Assembly: GCA_025924275.1 (NCBI GenBank)
Contig: JAICEH010000013.1
Location: 1 to 17,325, forward strand
DNA from: Gemmatimonadales bacterium
GTDB taxonomy: Bacteria; Gemmatimonadota; Gemmatimonadetes; Gemmatimonadales; GWC2-71-9
Direction of reading: 5' to 3'
Length of the DNA: 17,325 bases
Below are positions 6,912 through 13,617 of this stretch, in pieces; position 1 is the first letter of the stretch; each line of letters starts with the position of its first letter. The notes below the pieces were generated by a model. It was not told the DNA's origin, searched no databases, and saw only the letters and a list, made by a program, of their open reading frames with translations. A program made the translations under genes and the position numbers.

Positions 6912-9467
6912 ATGCGCACCCGGGAACGGCGGTTCGGCTGCACCGGCGGCAGGCTGGCGGTGGCGGCGGTCCTTGCGCTCGCGCCGTCCGGGCCGCTCCG
7001 CGCGCAGGACGACGGGTTCATCCGGGTGCCGGGCGCGACCGCGGGCGACACCGTCGAGGTGCCGGCGGGCGACTACGGCGCCGGGTGGCTGCACCGCGTG
7101 TTCTTCGGGAGCCGGTACCGCGACCTCTGGACCACCCCGGTGCGCGTGCCGGTGCTCGACCTGGCCACCGAGCAGGGCGGGCTCCGGCCGGAGGGGGTGG
7201 GCGGCGGGATGCAGACCCGGTCGCTCCGGCTCCGTGCCGCTGACGGGAGGGAGTTCGCCTTCCGCTCGGTCGACAAGGACCCTTCCTCCACCGTCCCGGA
7301 GGCGCTGCGGGGCTCGATCGCCGAGGACATCTTCCGGGACCAGGTGAGCGCCGCCCATCCCGCCGGCGCGCTCGTGGCCTCACCCATCCTCGCCGCCGCG
7401 GGCGTGCCCCACGCTGTGCCCCGCCTCTTCGTGATGCCCGATGACGCGCGCCTCGGCGAGTTTCGCGGCCAGTTCGCCGGGCTGCTCGGGATGCTGGAGG
7501 AGCGCCCGGCGGAACGCGAGGACGGCCCCGGGTTCGCCGGCGCGCTCGACGTGAAGGGCACCGACGGGATGCTGGAGGAGCTGGCCGAGGACCCGGCCGT
7601 GCCGGTGGACGCGAGGGCCTTCCTCACCGCGCGCCTCCTCGACGTCTACCTCGGCGACTGGGACCGCCATCCCGACCAGTGGCGCTGGGGCCTGGTGCAG
7701 GATGCCCGCGGCCGCCGCTGGATCCCCATTCCCCGCGACCGGGACCAGGCGTTCAGCCGGTACGACGGCCTGCTGCTCGGGTCGGCCCGCCGGGTCGAGC
7801 CCAAGCTGCTCGACTTCGGCAAGGAGTACGCGAGCCCCTTCGCCGCCACCTGGAACGGCCGGCAACTCGATCGCCGGCTCCTCACCGGCCTGGAGCGCCC
7901 GGTCTGGGACTCGACGGCGCGGGCGCTCCGGGCGGTCCTCACCGACGCCGTCCTGGACGCGGCGGTGGCGAGCCAGCCGCCGGAGTATGCCGCCGAGGCG
8001 CCTCGCCTCCGCGAGGCGCTGGAAGTGCGCCGGGAGGGGCTGGTCGAGTATGCCGGCCGGTTCTACGAGTTCCTCGCCGCCGAGGTGGATGTCCACGGCA
8101 GCGATCGGGACGACCGCGTCCGGGTCGATCGGGGGCGTGACAGCACGCTCGTCACGATCCACGCCGCCGGGACGCCCGCGCCGATCTTCCGGCGCGCGTT
8201 CCGGCGCGGGGAGACCGACGAGCTCCGGATCTACCTCGGGAAGGGCGACGACAGCGCTGCGGTGAGCGGCCGGGACGGGCCCCGCGTGCGCGTCATCGGC
8301 GAGGGGGGGCAGGACCGGATGCAGGCGGCGGACGGCGCCGGCGTGTCGTTCTACGATCTCGGGGAGGGCAGCTCGGCCGAGGGGGCCTCGCTCTCGCGTC
8401 GGCCCGGGCCCGAGCCCCCGCCGGTCCGCGACTGGGGCAGCTGGACCACCACCGATGTGCTGGTCACCGGGTCGAGCGACCTGGGCGTGATGCCGATCGC
8501 ACGGGTCGCCTGGCGCCGGTACGGCTTCCGCCAGGTGCCCTGGGCGAGGAAGGTGACGCTCGAGGCCGCCTACTCGACCGGGTTCCAGGCGGGGCGCGTG
8601 ATCCTCGACGTGGAGGACCCGCTGGAGTCGAGCACCACGATGCTCACGCTCCGCCTGCTGGGCTCGGGGCTCGAGACCCTCCGCTTCTACGGGATCGGAA
8701 ACGGCACCACCGACGAGGAGGACCACGACTTCTACAAGGTGGAGCAGCAGGCCATCGAGGTCCGGCCCGGCATCCGGTTCGGGCGGGAGGGCGGCTGGCA
8801 GCTCGACCTCGCCGCGGGCGTGCGGATCGTCCGCACCGACCCCGGAGACGAGAACGCGGACCGGATCGTCGGCCTCCTCGAGCCGCCAGGCACGGGCACG
8901 GTCGGGCGCGCGGGGGTGGGCGCGGCCCTGGAGCGCGACACCCGGGACCGACCGCTCGGGGCCCGGACCGGCACGCTGCTCCGGGCACGGGCCGCGGAAT
9001 GGCCCGTCACCTGGGACGACGCCGAAGGGGGCTTCGGCTCGGCGGGACTCGAGGCGCACGCCCACCTCTCGCCCGGCGACGGACCGGTGACGCTCGCTGG
9101 CCGCGTGGGCGGGACCGGCGTGTGGGGCGACGCGCCGTTCGACGAGCTCGCCTACCTGGGCGGGTTCCGCACGCTCCGGGGGTACCGGCAGAACCGGTTC
9201 GCCGGGGACCAGTCCGCCTTCGCGGCCGGCGAGGTGCGGCTCCGGCTCTTCACCTTCCGCGACATCGTCCCCGGGGAGTTCGGGGTCTTCGGGGCGGGGG
9301 ACATCGGCCGCGTCTTCGTCGGCGGCGACGACGACGAGACCTGGCACCGGTCCGCCGGCGGGGGCGGGTACTTCGCGTTCGTCGAGCGCACCCTGGTCCT
9401 GGTGGCCGGCGTGGCGGGGAGCGTCGAGGGAACGCTGTTCTACTTCGGGCTCGGCTTCCCGGACTGA
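6912..9467 (+). CDS. BamA/D15-family outer-membrane protein with kinase-like N-terminal region
   Basis: An 851-residue protein. A signal peptide (about residues 1-35) ends at PLRAQ. Residues about 95-330 hold conserved stretches resembling a HipA/CotH/Fam20-like kinase fold: FAFRSVDKD, AEDIFRDQVSAAHPAGAL, GDWDRH (D251, H253) and PIPRDRDQAF (D276, D278). That resemblance is inference from motif layout. Residues about 520-851 are a beta-barrel rich in amphipathic strands. The barrel includes LGGFRTLRGYRQNRF (from 749), the Omp85/D15 signature region, and a final strand GTLFYFGLGF followed by PD. The ATG at 6912 is preferred over the GTG at 6888 because GAGGTGA lies just before it and the phosphoesterase stop ends at 6909. 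The stop is 3 nt from that of the convergent dioxygenase gene. Function may be export, docking or modification of a surface substrate; this is not settled. Confidence 0.82.
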   Translation: MRTRERRFGCTGGRLAVAAVLALAPSGPLRAQDDGFIRVPGATAGDTVEVPAGDYGAGWLHRVFFGSRYRDLWTTPVRVPVLDLATEQGGLRPEGVGGGMQTRSLRLRAADGREFAFRSVDKDPSSTVPEALRGSIAEDIFRDQVSAAHPAGALVASPILAAAGVPHAVPRLFVMPDDARLGEFRGQFAGLLGMLEERPAEREDGPGFAGALDVKGTDGMLEELAEDPAVPVDARAFLTARLLDVYLGDWDRHPDQWRWGLVQDARGRRWIPIPRDRDQAFSRYDGLLLGSARRVEPKLLDFGKEYASPFAATWNGRQLDRRLLTGLERPVWDSTARALRAVLTDAVLDAAVASQPPEYAAEAPRLREALEVRREGLVEYAGRFYEFLAAEVDVHGSDRDDRVRVDRGRDSTLVTIHAAGTPAPIFRRAFRRGETDELRIYLGKGDDSAAVSGRDGPRVRVIGEGGQDRMQAADGAGVSFYDLGEGSSAEGASLSRRPGPEPPPVRDWGSWTTTDVLVTGSSDLGVMPIARVAWRRYGFRQVPWARKVTLEAAYSTGFQAGRVILDVEDPLESSTTMLTLRLLGSGLETLRFYGIGNGTTDEEDHDFYKVEQQAIEVRPGIRFGREGGWQLDLAAGVRIVRTDPGDENADRIVGLLEPPGTGTVGRAGVGAALERDTRDRPLGARTGTLLRARAAEWPVTWDDAEGGFGSAGLEAHAHLSPGDGPVTLAGRVGGTGVWGDAPFDELAYLGGFRTLRGYRQNRFAGDQSAFAAGEVRLRLFTFRDIVPGEFGVFGAGDIGRVFVGGDDDETWHRSAGGGGYFAFVERTLVLVAGVAGSVEGTLFYFGLGFPD

Positions 9468-9470
9468 GTG

Positions 9471-10496
9471 TCACACCGCCGGGGTTGCGCCGGCCTCGAC
9501 CCGCTCCTCCGGCCGCCGCTCCATCGCGAACCCCGGGCCGTCGGTGGCGAGCTCGAGGAGCATCCCATCGGGGGCGGGGAACCGGAGCGAGTGGAAGGCC
9601 CCCCGGTCCTCGATCCCGGTCGGCTGGAGGCCCATCGCGCGCAGGTGGTCCTGCCACTCCCGGAGGTCCTCGACATCCTCGACCCGGAAGGCCACGTGGT
9701 GGGTCTGTCCCACGCCCGCCCGGGCGCGGCGCGCCATCGCGGGCCACTCGAACAGGGTCCAGCCGCTGTGCGGATGGACCGTGCGGCCGTCGTACCGCGC
9801 CCAGAACCAGTGCGGCATGTCGGGCGCGTCCTGGTTCACGCTCCGCTTGACCAGCCGGAGGCCGAGCGCCTGGTGGTAGAACTCGTCGGCGCGGCGGATG
9901 TCGTCGGTCATTCCGGTGATGTGGTGCAGGCCGTCGAGCCGCATCTCCGGCGTGATCACGGGAACCGGCTCGGGATGGACCAGCGCCCGGATCGCCGCTT
10001 CGTCCCGCCCGCCGCGGAGCTGCGCCGAGGGCGGGATGGTATCCGCCTGGCCGAGCGCGTCGGCCGGCTCGTCGATCGCATATCCCGGGCCCCTGGTGGC
10101 GATCTCCACCACCTGCCCGTCGGGGTCGGCGAAGTAGATGCTCCGGAAGTAGCCGCGGTCGTACGGTCCGGTCACCGGCACGCCGGCGTCCTGGAGCCGG
10201 CGCTTCCACCGGAGCTGGGCTTCGGGCGTGCCGACGCCGAGCGCCAGGTGGTGGATGCCCCCGATGCCGTAGTGCCCCCGCGGGGCATCCCCCCAGTCGA
10301 GGAAGCTCACCAGAGTGCCGGGCCGGCCTCCGTCGCGGCCGAGATGCAGCTGGGCGCTCGAGGGGTCCGCCGGGCCGGTCCGCTGCCCCACCAGCTCGAG
10401 GCCCAGCAGGTCCCGCCAGAACGCGAGCGTACGCCCCGCGTCGCTGGCGACCAGCGTGATGTGGTGGAACCCGTCGGTGATGCGGGGCGTGGTCAT
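9471..10496 (-). CDS. Two-module VOC ring-cleaving dioxygenase, MhqO-like
   Basis: A 341-residue protein of two glyoxalase/VOC modules. The N-terminal module shows GFHHIT (H12), GIHHLAL (H83) and VVEIATRGPG (E131). The C-terminal module shows GLHHIT (H192), THHVAF (H267) and LLELATDGPG (E315). Each half thus carries a possible His-His-Glu metal triad. Family members such as B. subtilis MhqO and LinE-type enzymes are (putative) hydroquinone ring-cleaving dioxygenases acting in the cytoplasm. Its ATG overlaps the stop of the upstream hydrolase gene (ATGA) and has a GGAGG six bases before it. This hydrolase-dioxygenase order matches MhqD/MhqO partnerships in quinone detoxification. No substrate can be read from sequence, and a glyoxalase-like role cannot be excluded. 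Confidence 0.85.
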   Translation of the reverse strand: MTTPRITDGFHHITLVASDAGRTLAFWRDLLGLELVGQRTGPADPSSAQLHLGRDGGRPGTLVSFLDWGDAPRGHYGIGGIHHLALGVGTPEAQLRWKRRLQDAGVPVTGPYDRGYFRSIYFADPDGQVVEIATRGPGYAIDEPADALGQADTIPPSAQLRGGRDEAAIRALVHPEPVPVITPEMRLDGLHHITGMTDDIRRADEFYHQALGLRLVKRSVNQDAPDMPHWFWARYDGRTVHPHSGWTLFEWPAMARRARAGVGQTHHVAFRVEDVEDLREWQDHLRAMGLQPTGIEDRGAFHSLRFPAPDGMLLELATDGPGFAMERRPEERVEAGATPAV

Positions 10497-11140
10497 CTCC
10501 GTCCCTCCGTCGCGGCGGCCACGCGCTCGATCCAGCCGCGGGCCGCCGTCAGTTCGTCCTGGGTGATCTGGTGACCGCCGGGATGGTCGGTCGTCGTCAC
10601 CTCGGCGCCGCCGGCGTCCAGCGCGGCGCGGCCCGCGACCGCCATCGCATAGGGCACGCTCGCGTCGTCCCGCCCGTGACCCCAGAAGACCCTGAGCTCC
10701 CTGGCGGCCTCGGTCCGGACCGTGGGGTGCTCCGGCACGAAGCCGCTCAGGTTGAGCACCCCGGCCACGGTGCCCGGCCGGCGGAGCGCCTGGCCGAGCG
10801 ACATCGTGCCGCCCTGGGAGAACCCTCCCAGGATGACCGGGCCGTCGGCGCCGAGGCGGGGCAGGGCGTCGAGCAGCTGGGCCAGGGCCGACTGGCTCGC
10901 CTCGAAGTGCTCGGGGTCCGGCGTGGCCCCGCCGAGGAACCGGTACCAGGCCCAGCCGCCCCCGTACCCCAGGGCGGCCCCGTCGTAGGGGCCACGCGGC
11001 AGGACCAGGGTGGCATCGGGCGCCAGCAGCTGGCCCAGGGGTTGGAGGTCCATCTCGTCGCTGCCCCGCCCGTGCAACAGGACGAGGCTGGGGGCGCCGG
11101 GGATGCGGCGCTCGGGCGTCAGGATGCGGTGATGGAGCAT
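10493..11140 (-). CDS. Alpha/beta hydrolase, phospholipase/carboxylesterase family (MhqD-like)
   Basis: A 215-residue cytoplasmic serine hydrolase. The fold starts with VLLHGRGSDE (oxyanion region, about 20-29). The nucleophile elbow GGFSQGG puts Ser108 in place, Asp159 sits in GHGRDDASVP, and His190 in HPGGHQI completes the triad. The length and motifs fit the YpfH/MhqD carboxylesterase group, often annotated 'phospholipase/carboxylesterase' or dienelactone-hydrolase-like. It is the first gene of a two-gene minus-strand operon with the dioxygenase, overlapping it by four bases. A role in quinone or catechol stress is inferred from this pairing. The start at 11140 lacks a strong ribosome site (only GGCGAGA upstream). 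An AT-rich palindromic element lies about 50-65 bases upstream. Confidence 0.87.
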   Translation of the reverse strand: MLHHRILTPERRIPGAPSLVLLHGRGSDEMDLQPLGQLLAPDATLVLPRGPYDGAALGYGGGWAWYRFLGGATPDPEHFEASQSALAQLLDALPRLGADGPVILGGFSQGGTMSLGQALRRPGTVAGVLNLSGFVPEHPTVRTEAARELRVFWGHGRDDASVPYAMAVAGRAALDAGGAEVTTTDHPGGHQITQDELTAARGWIERVAAATEGRR

Positions 11141-11191
11141 CGAAAGTCTCGCCGGGTGTCGCGGGGCGTCTCAATTAGTCCCAAATTTCAC

Positions 11192-11203
11192 CTTAGTGCT
11201 AAG
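11192..11203. promoter_or_regulatory. MarR/SlyA-like palindromic operator candidate upstream of the MhqD/MhqO-like pair
   Basis: CTTAG-TG-CTAAG is a perfect interrupted palindrome inside a short AT-rich island (about 11170-11208) in otherwise very GC-rich DNA. It resembles the SlyA/MarR-family consensus TTAGCAAGCTAA. MhqR, the regulator of mhq genes in B. subtilis, is a MarR-family repressor. No regulator gene is present in the window. The role is inferred from position and symmetry only. Confidence 0.45.
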
Positions 11204-11336
11204 ATAACGCCTGCGCCGACACCGTCAACCCCCGGTGACACCGATACCTGCGGGGGAGCAGGGCTACCGCGGCCCGGGGCCCGCGGCTACTTTACCGGCC
11301 CCGGACCCGCCTCATCGCGCGGCCCGGGCTTTCGAT

Positions 11337-11410
11337 CGGGACGTAGCGCAGTCCGGTAGCGCACTGCAATGGGGTTGCAGGGGTCGCGGGTTCAAATCCC
11401 GCCGTCCCGA
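11337..11410 (+). tRNA. tRNA-Pro(GGG)
   Basis: This 74 nt gene has acceptor arms CGGGACG (11337-11343) and CGTCCCG (11403-11409) with discriminator A. The D-arm contains GCGCAGTCCGGTAGCGC. The anticodon stem CTGCA/TGCAG encloses loop ATGGGGT, giving anticodon GGG (11371-11373). The T-arm contains GGTTCAAATCC. CCA is not encoded. An imperfect hairpin of GCGG/CCGC blocks lies upstream at 11267-11286, and I see no convincing promoter. Confidence 0.95.
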
Positions 11411-11419
11411 CTGGTCGAG

Positions 11420-11447
11420 GGCCGGTCCGAGTGGGCCGGCCTTTCTT
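11420..11447 (+). terminator. Intrinsic terminator of tRNA-Pro
   Basis: GGCCGGTCC (11420-11428) pairs with GGGCCGGCC (11433-11441), including one G-T pair, around the loop GAGT. TTTCTT follows at once. A 9 bp GC-rich stem with a T-rich tail 10 bases after the tRNA is a clear rho-independent terminator. Confidence 0.85.
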
Positions 11448-11451
11448 CAGG

Positions 11452-11507
11452 TCGCGAGTCGCGAGCTGCGAGTCTCGACAAGCCAGCTCCCCTCTCCCCT
11501 CTCCCCG
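11452..11507 (+). repeat. In-phase heptamer repeat tract
   Basis: Eight consecutive 7 nt units can be laid out without a break: TCGCGAG twice, then CTGCGAG, TCTCGAC, AAGCCAG, CTCCCCT twice and CTCCCCG. The CTCCCCT units are the reverse complement of the GGGGAGA heptamer seen in the larger array at 16630-16664. The tract ends 2 nt before the chosen start of the ATP-grasp gene and fills the place where a ribosome site would be expected. Confidence 0.8.
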
Positions 11508-11509
11508 CC

Positions 11510-12358
11510 TTGATCGCCCTCGCCACCTCCGCCGACCACCCCGGCCTGGCCCCGGACGACCAGCTCCTTCTCGCGGCCCTCCGAGCCGCGGGGGCTGAGG
11601 CGGAGCCCGCGGTGTGGGACGATCCCGCCTATCCCTGGGCGGACTGCCGGCTGGTGGTCGTCCGGTCCACCTGGGATTACGTCGGCCGCCGGGAGGAGTA
11701 TCTCGCCTGGGCGGACGCCACCGGACGCGTGACCCGGGTGGAGAACGACCCGGGGACCCTGCGCTGGAACACCGACAAGACCTACCTCGTCGCGCTCGAG
11801 CGCCGCGGCGTGGCCGTGGTTCCCGGGGCGATCCTCGCGGAGTCCTCCCACGGGGGTCTCGAGCGGCTGCTCGCGGCCCGCGGGTGGGGCGAGGCGGTGG
11901 TGAAGCCGGTGATTGGCGCCGGCGGGCAGGACACCTTCCGGGTCCGGGCCGGCCGGGTTTCCTCCGCGGGGGAGTCCCTGGCCGCGGCACTCGCCCGGTC
12001 GCCGATGCTGGTCCAGCCCTTCCTCCCGGTGACGGACGAGGGCGAGCTCTCGCTCCTCTGGTTCGGTGGCGAGTTCAGTCACGCCGCCCGCAAGCGTCCG
12101 GCGGCGGGGGAGTTCCGGGTGCAGGAGCAGTTCGGCGGCTCGACGGTGCCGGCGGTGGCCGGCCCGGAGGAGGTCGCGCTGGGTGGCCGGATCCTGGCCG
12201 GCCTCGACCGATCCCCCCTCTACGCGCGGCTCGACTTCCTCCACGACGGCCGCGGCTGGCTCCTCTCGGAGATCGAGCTCACCGAGCCCTCGATGTTCCT
12301 CGCGCTCGATCCCGCGGCCCCGGCCCGGTTTGCCCGTGCGGTGCTCGCCCGGGCCTGA
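11510..12358 (+). CDS. ATP-grasp family ligase (DcsG/RimK-like)
   Basis: A 282-residue protein of the ATP-grasp superfamily, which couples ATP hydrolysis to ligation of a carboxylate to an amine or thiol. An N-terminal pre-ATP-grasp domain starts IALATSADHPGLAPDD and contains VRSTWDY. N87-K90 (WNTDK) begins the ATP-binding part. VVKP holds K132, the glycine-rich loop is GAGGQDT (136-142), LVQPF gives the hinge (about 167-171), and EIELTEPSMF (254-263) carries the metal-binding acidic residues. The terminal E-I-E-L-x-E-P pattern is like DcsG and related orphan ligases; the substrate is unknown. TTG at 11510 is chosen because the family N-terminus begins there. The upstream frame only reads through the heptamer tract and tRNA-Pro. 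No Shine-Dalgarno is visible. It stands alone, between tRNA-Pro and the sorbosone-dehydrogenase-like gene. Confidence 0.82.
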   Translation: MIALATSADHPGLAPDDQLLLAALRAAGAEAEPAVWDDPAYPWADCRLVVVRSTWDYVGRREEYLAWADATGRVTRVENDPGTLRWNTDKTYLVALERRGVAVVPGAILAESSHGGLERLLAARGWGEAVVKPVIGAGGQDTFRVRAGRVSSAGESLAAALARSPMLVQPFLPVTDEGELSLLWFGGEFSHAARKRPAAGEFRVQEQFGGSTVPAVAGPEEVALGGRILAGLDRSPLYARLDFLHDGRGWLLSEIELTEPSMFLALDPAAPARFARAVLARA

Positions 12359-12381
12359 GCCCGGCCCTCCCGCTTCCCGTC

Positions 12382-12420
12382 CCGGGCCCGTGGCGCGGAG
12401 GCCGTGGCGCCGCGGCCCGG
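12382..12420 (+). repeat. GC-rich inverted repeat between two genes
   Basis: CCGGGCC (12382-12388) pairs with GGCCCGG (12414-12420), and an inner GGCGC/GCGCC pair (12392-12396, 12407-12411) extends the structure. There is no T tract, so it is at best a rho-type pause or an mRNA 3' structure for the ATP-grasp gene. Confidence 0.35.
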
Positions 12421-12436
12421 CGGAGTAGATTCCGCC
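12419..12436 (+). promoter_or_regulatory. Candidate -10 element (TAGATT) inside a GGCGGA/TCCGCC inverted repeat
   Basis: TAGATT (12426-12431) lies 7 nt before the ATG at 12439, a spacing that would make the transcript start at or next to the start codon. It sits between GGCGGA (12419-12424) and TCCGCC (12431-12436). The same -10 hexamer and the same two arms occur at the tRNA-Leu promoter. No good -35 is visible 17 nt upstream. Confidence 0.45.
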
Positions 12437-12438
12437 GC

Positions 12439-13608
12439 ATGTCCCCGGCCCAGGCCTCCCCGCTCCCGTCACACCGGCTCCGCCTCGTCTTCTGGGCCGC
12501 GGTGGCACTGGCCGCGTTCCTCTTCTGGCGCGGCAACCTCCGCGGACCGTCCCTCGACGACATCTCCCTGCCGGAGGGTTTCCGGCTCGAGCTCTGGGCC
12601 ACCGGGGTCGAGGACGCGCGGCAGATGGCCCTCGGGCCGGGCGGCACCGTGTTCGTCGGCACGCGCGATCTGGGGCGGGTGTACGCCGTCACCGACGAGG
12701 ACGGGGACGGGCGCGCCGACCGGGTGCGCACCCTTGCGGAAGGGCTCGACCGGCCCAACGGGGTCGCCATCCGCGATGGCGCCCTGTACGTGGCGGAAGT
12801 GAGCCGCATCCTCCGCTGGCCCGCCGTGGAGGACCGACTCGACGCCGGTCCCGGGCCGGTGGTGGTCCATGACGGCTACCCGACCGAGGGGCACCACGGG
12901 TGGAAGTACATCGCCTTCGGCCCGGACTCGATGCTCTACGTGCCGGTCGGCGCCCCGTGCAACATCTGCGCGGCCGACTCGATCTTCGCCACCATCACCC
13001 GCCTCCGGATCGACTCCGCCGGCACCGCCGACTCCGCCGGCCCCGAGGTCTACGCCAGGGGCGTGCGCAACACCGTCGGCTTCGCCTGGCACCCCGCCAC
13101 GCGCGAGCTCTGGTTCACCGACAACGGGCGCGACTTCCTGGGGGACGACCTTCCCCCGGACGAGCTCAACCACGCCCCCGTGCCCGGGCTCCACTTCGGC
13201 TTCCCCCACTGCCACGGCCGCGCGATTCCCGACCCGGAGTTCGCCCTGGGGAGGGAGTGCCGGGAGTTCACCCCGCCGGCCGTCGAGCTCGACGCGCACG
13301 CGGCGGCCCTCGGGGTGCTCTTCTACACCGGGACGATGTTCCCCGAGGAGTACCGGGGCCAGCTCTTCGTGGCGGAGCACGGGAGCTGGAACCGGACCCT
13401 GCCCCAGGGCTACCGCCTGATGCTGGTCCGGTTCGAGGCGGGAAAGCCGGCTGGCCGGGAGGTCTTCGCCGAGGGGTGGCTCCGGCGGAGCCGGGCGTGG
13501 GGCCGCCCGGTGGCCCTGCTCCAGCTGCCCGACGGGTCGGTACTGGTCTCGGACGACCGGGCGGGGGCGATCTACCGGCTCACCTGGGAGGGCGAGGCGA
13601 GCCGGTAG
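12439..13608 (+). CDS. Membrane-anchored sorbosone dehydrogenase-like (GDH-type) beta-propeller protein
   Basis: A 389-residue protein. One transmembrane helix (about residues 15-31) anchors a periplasmic propeller of the soluble glucose/sorbosone dehydrogenase family, whose characterised members oxidise aldoses or aldehydes with PQQ. Family landmarks include LPEGFRLELWA (44-54), EGLDRPNGVA, EGHHGWKYIAFGPDSMLYV (150-168), GAPCNIC (171-177), ARGVRNTVGFAWHPAT (206-221), WFTDNGRD (225-232) and FVAEHGSWNR (310-319). A calcium-loop-like DEDGDGRAD lies at 86-94. The ATG at 12439 directly precedes the anchor sequence and has no Shine-Dalgarno, but a TAGATT -10 lies 7 nt upstream, suggesting a leaderless mRNA. 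Many family members are of unknown substrate, and PQQ use is not proved. It converges with the DUF4097 gene, with a 9 nt gap. Confidence 0.87.
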   Translation: MSPAQASPLPSHRLRLVFWAAVALAAFLFWRGNLRGPSLDDISLPEGFRLELWATGVEDARQMALGPGGTVFVGTRDLGRVYAVTDEDGDGRADRVRTLAEGLDRPNGVAIRDGALYVAEVSRILRWPAVEDRLDAGPGPVVVHDGYPTEGHHGWKYIAFGPDSMLYVPVGAPCNICAADSIFATITRLRIDSAGTADSAGPEVYARGVRNTVGFAWHPATRELWFTDNGRDFLGDDLPPDELNHAPVPGLHFGFPHCHGRAIPDPEFALGRECREFTPPAVELDAHAAALGVLFYTGTMFPEEYRGQLFVAEHGSWNRTLPQGYRLMLVRFEAGKPAGREVFAEGWLRRSRAWGRPVALLQLPDGSVLVSDDRAGAIYRLTWEGEASR

Positions 13609-13617
13609 CGCCGGGGC

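Noticed and set aside
7380..9347. 655-codon open frame on the minus strand
   Set aside because: It is fully antisense to the D15 protein gene. The translation is rich in Arg, Pro, Ala and Glu with no domain, as expected for a GC-rich shadow frame.
9468..10574. 368-codon plus-strand frame over the dioxygenase
   Set aside because: Antisense to the two-module VOC gene, whose metal residues and ribosome site are convincing; the plus-strand product has no recognisable domain.
11192..11203. CIRCE (HrcA) element
   Set aside because: The half-site AGTGCTAA is similar, but CIRCE needs two 9 nt arms separated by 9 nt and there is no heat-shock gene downstream.
11369..11509. Upstream extension of the ATP-grasp reading frame
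   Set aside because: It would start inside tRNA-Pro and read through its terminator and the heptamer tract.
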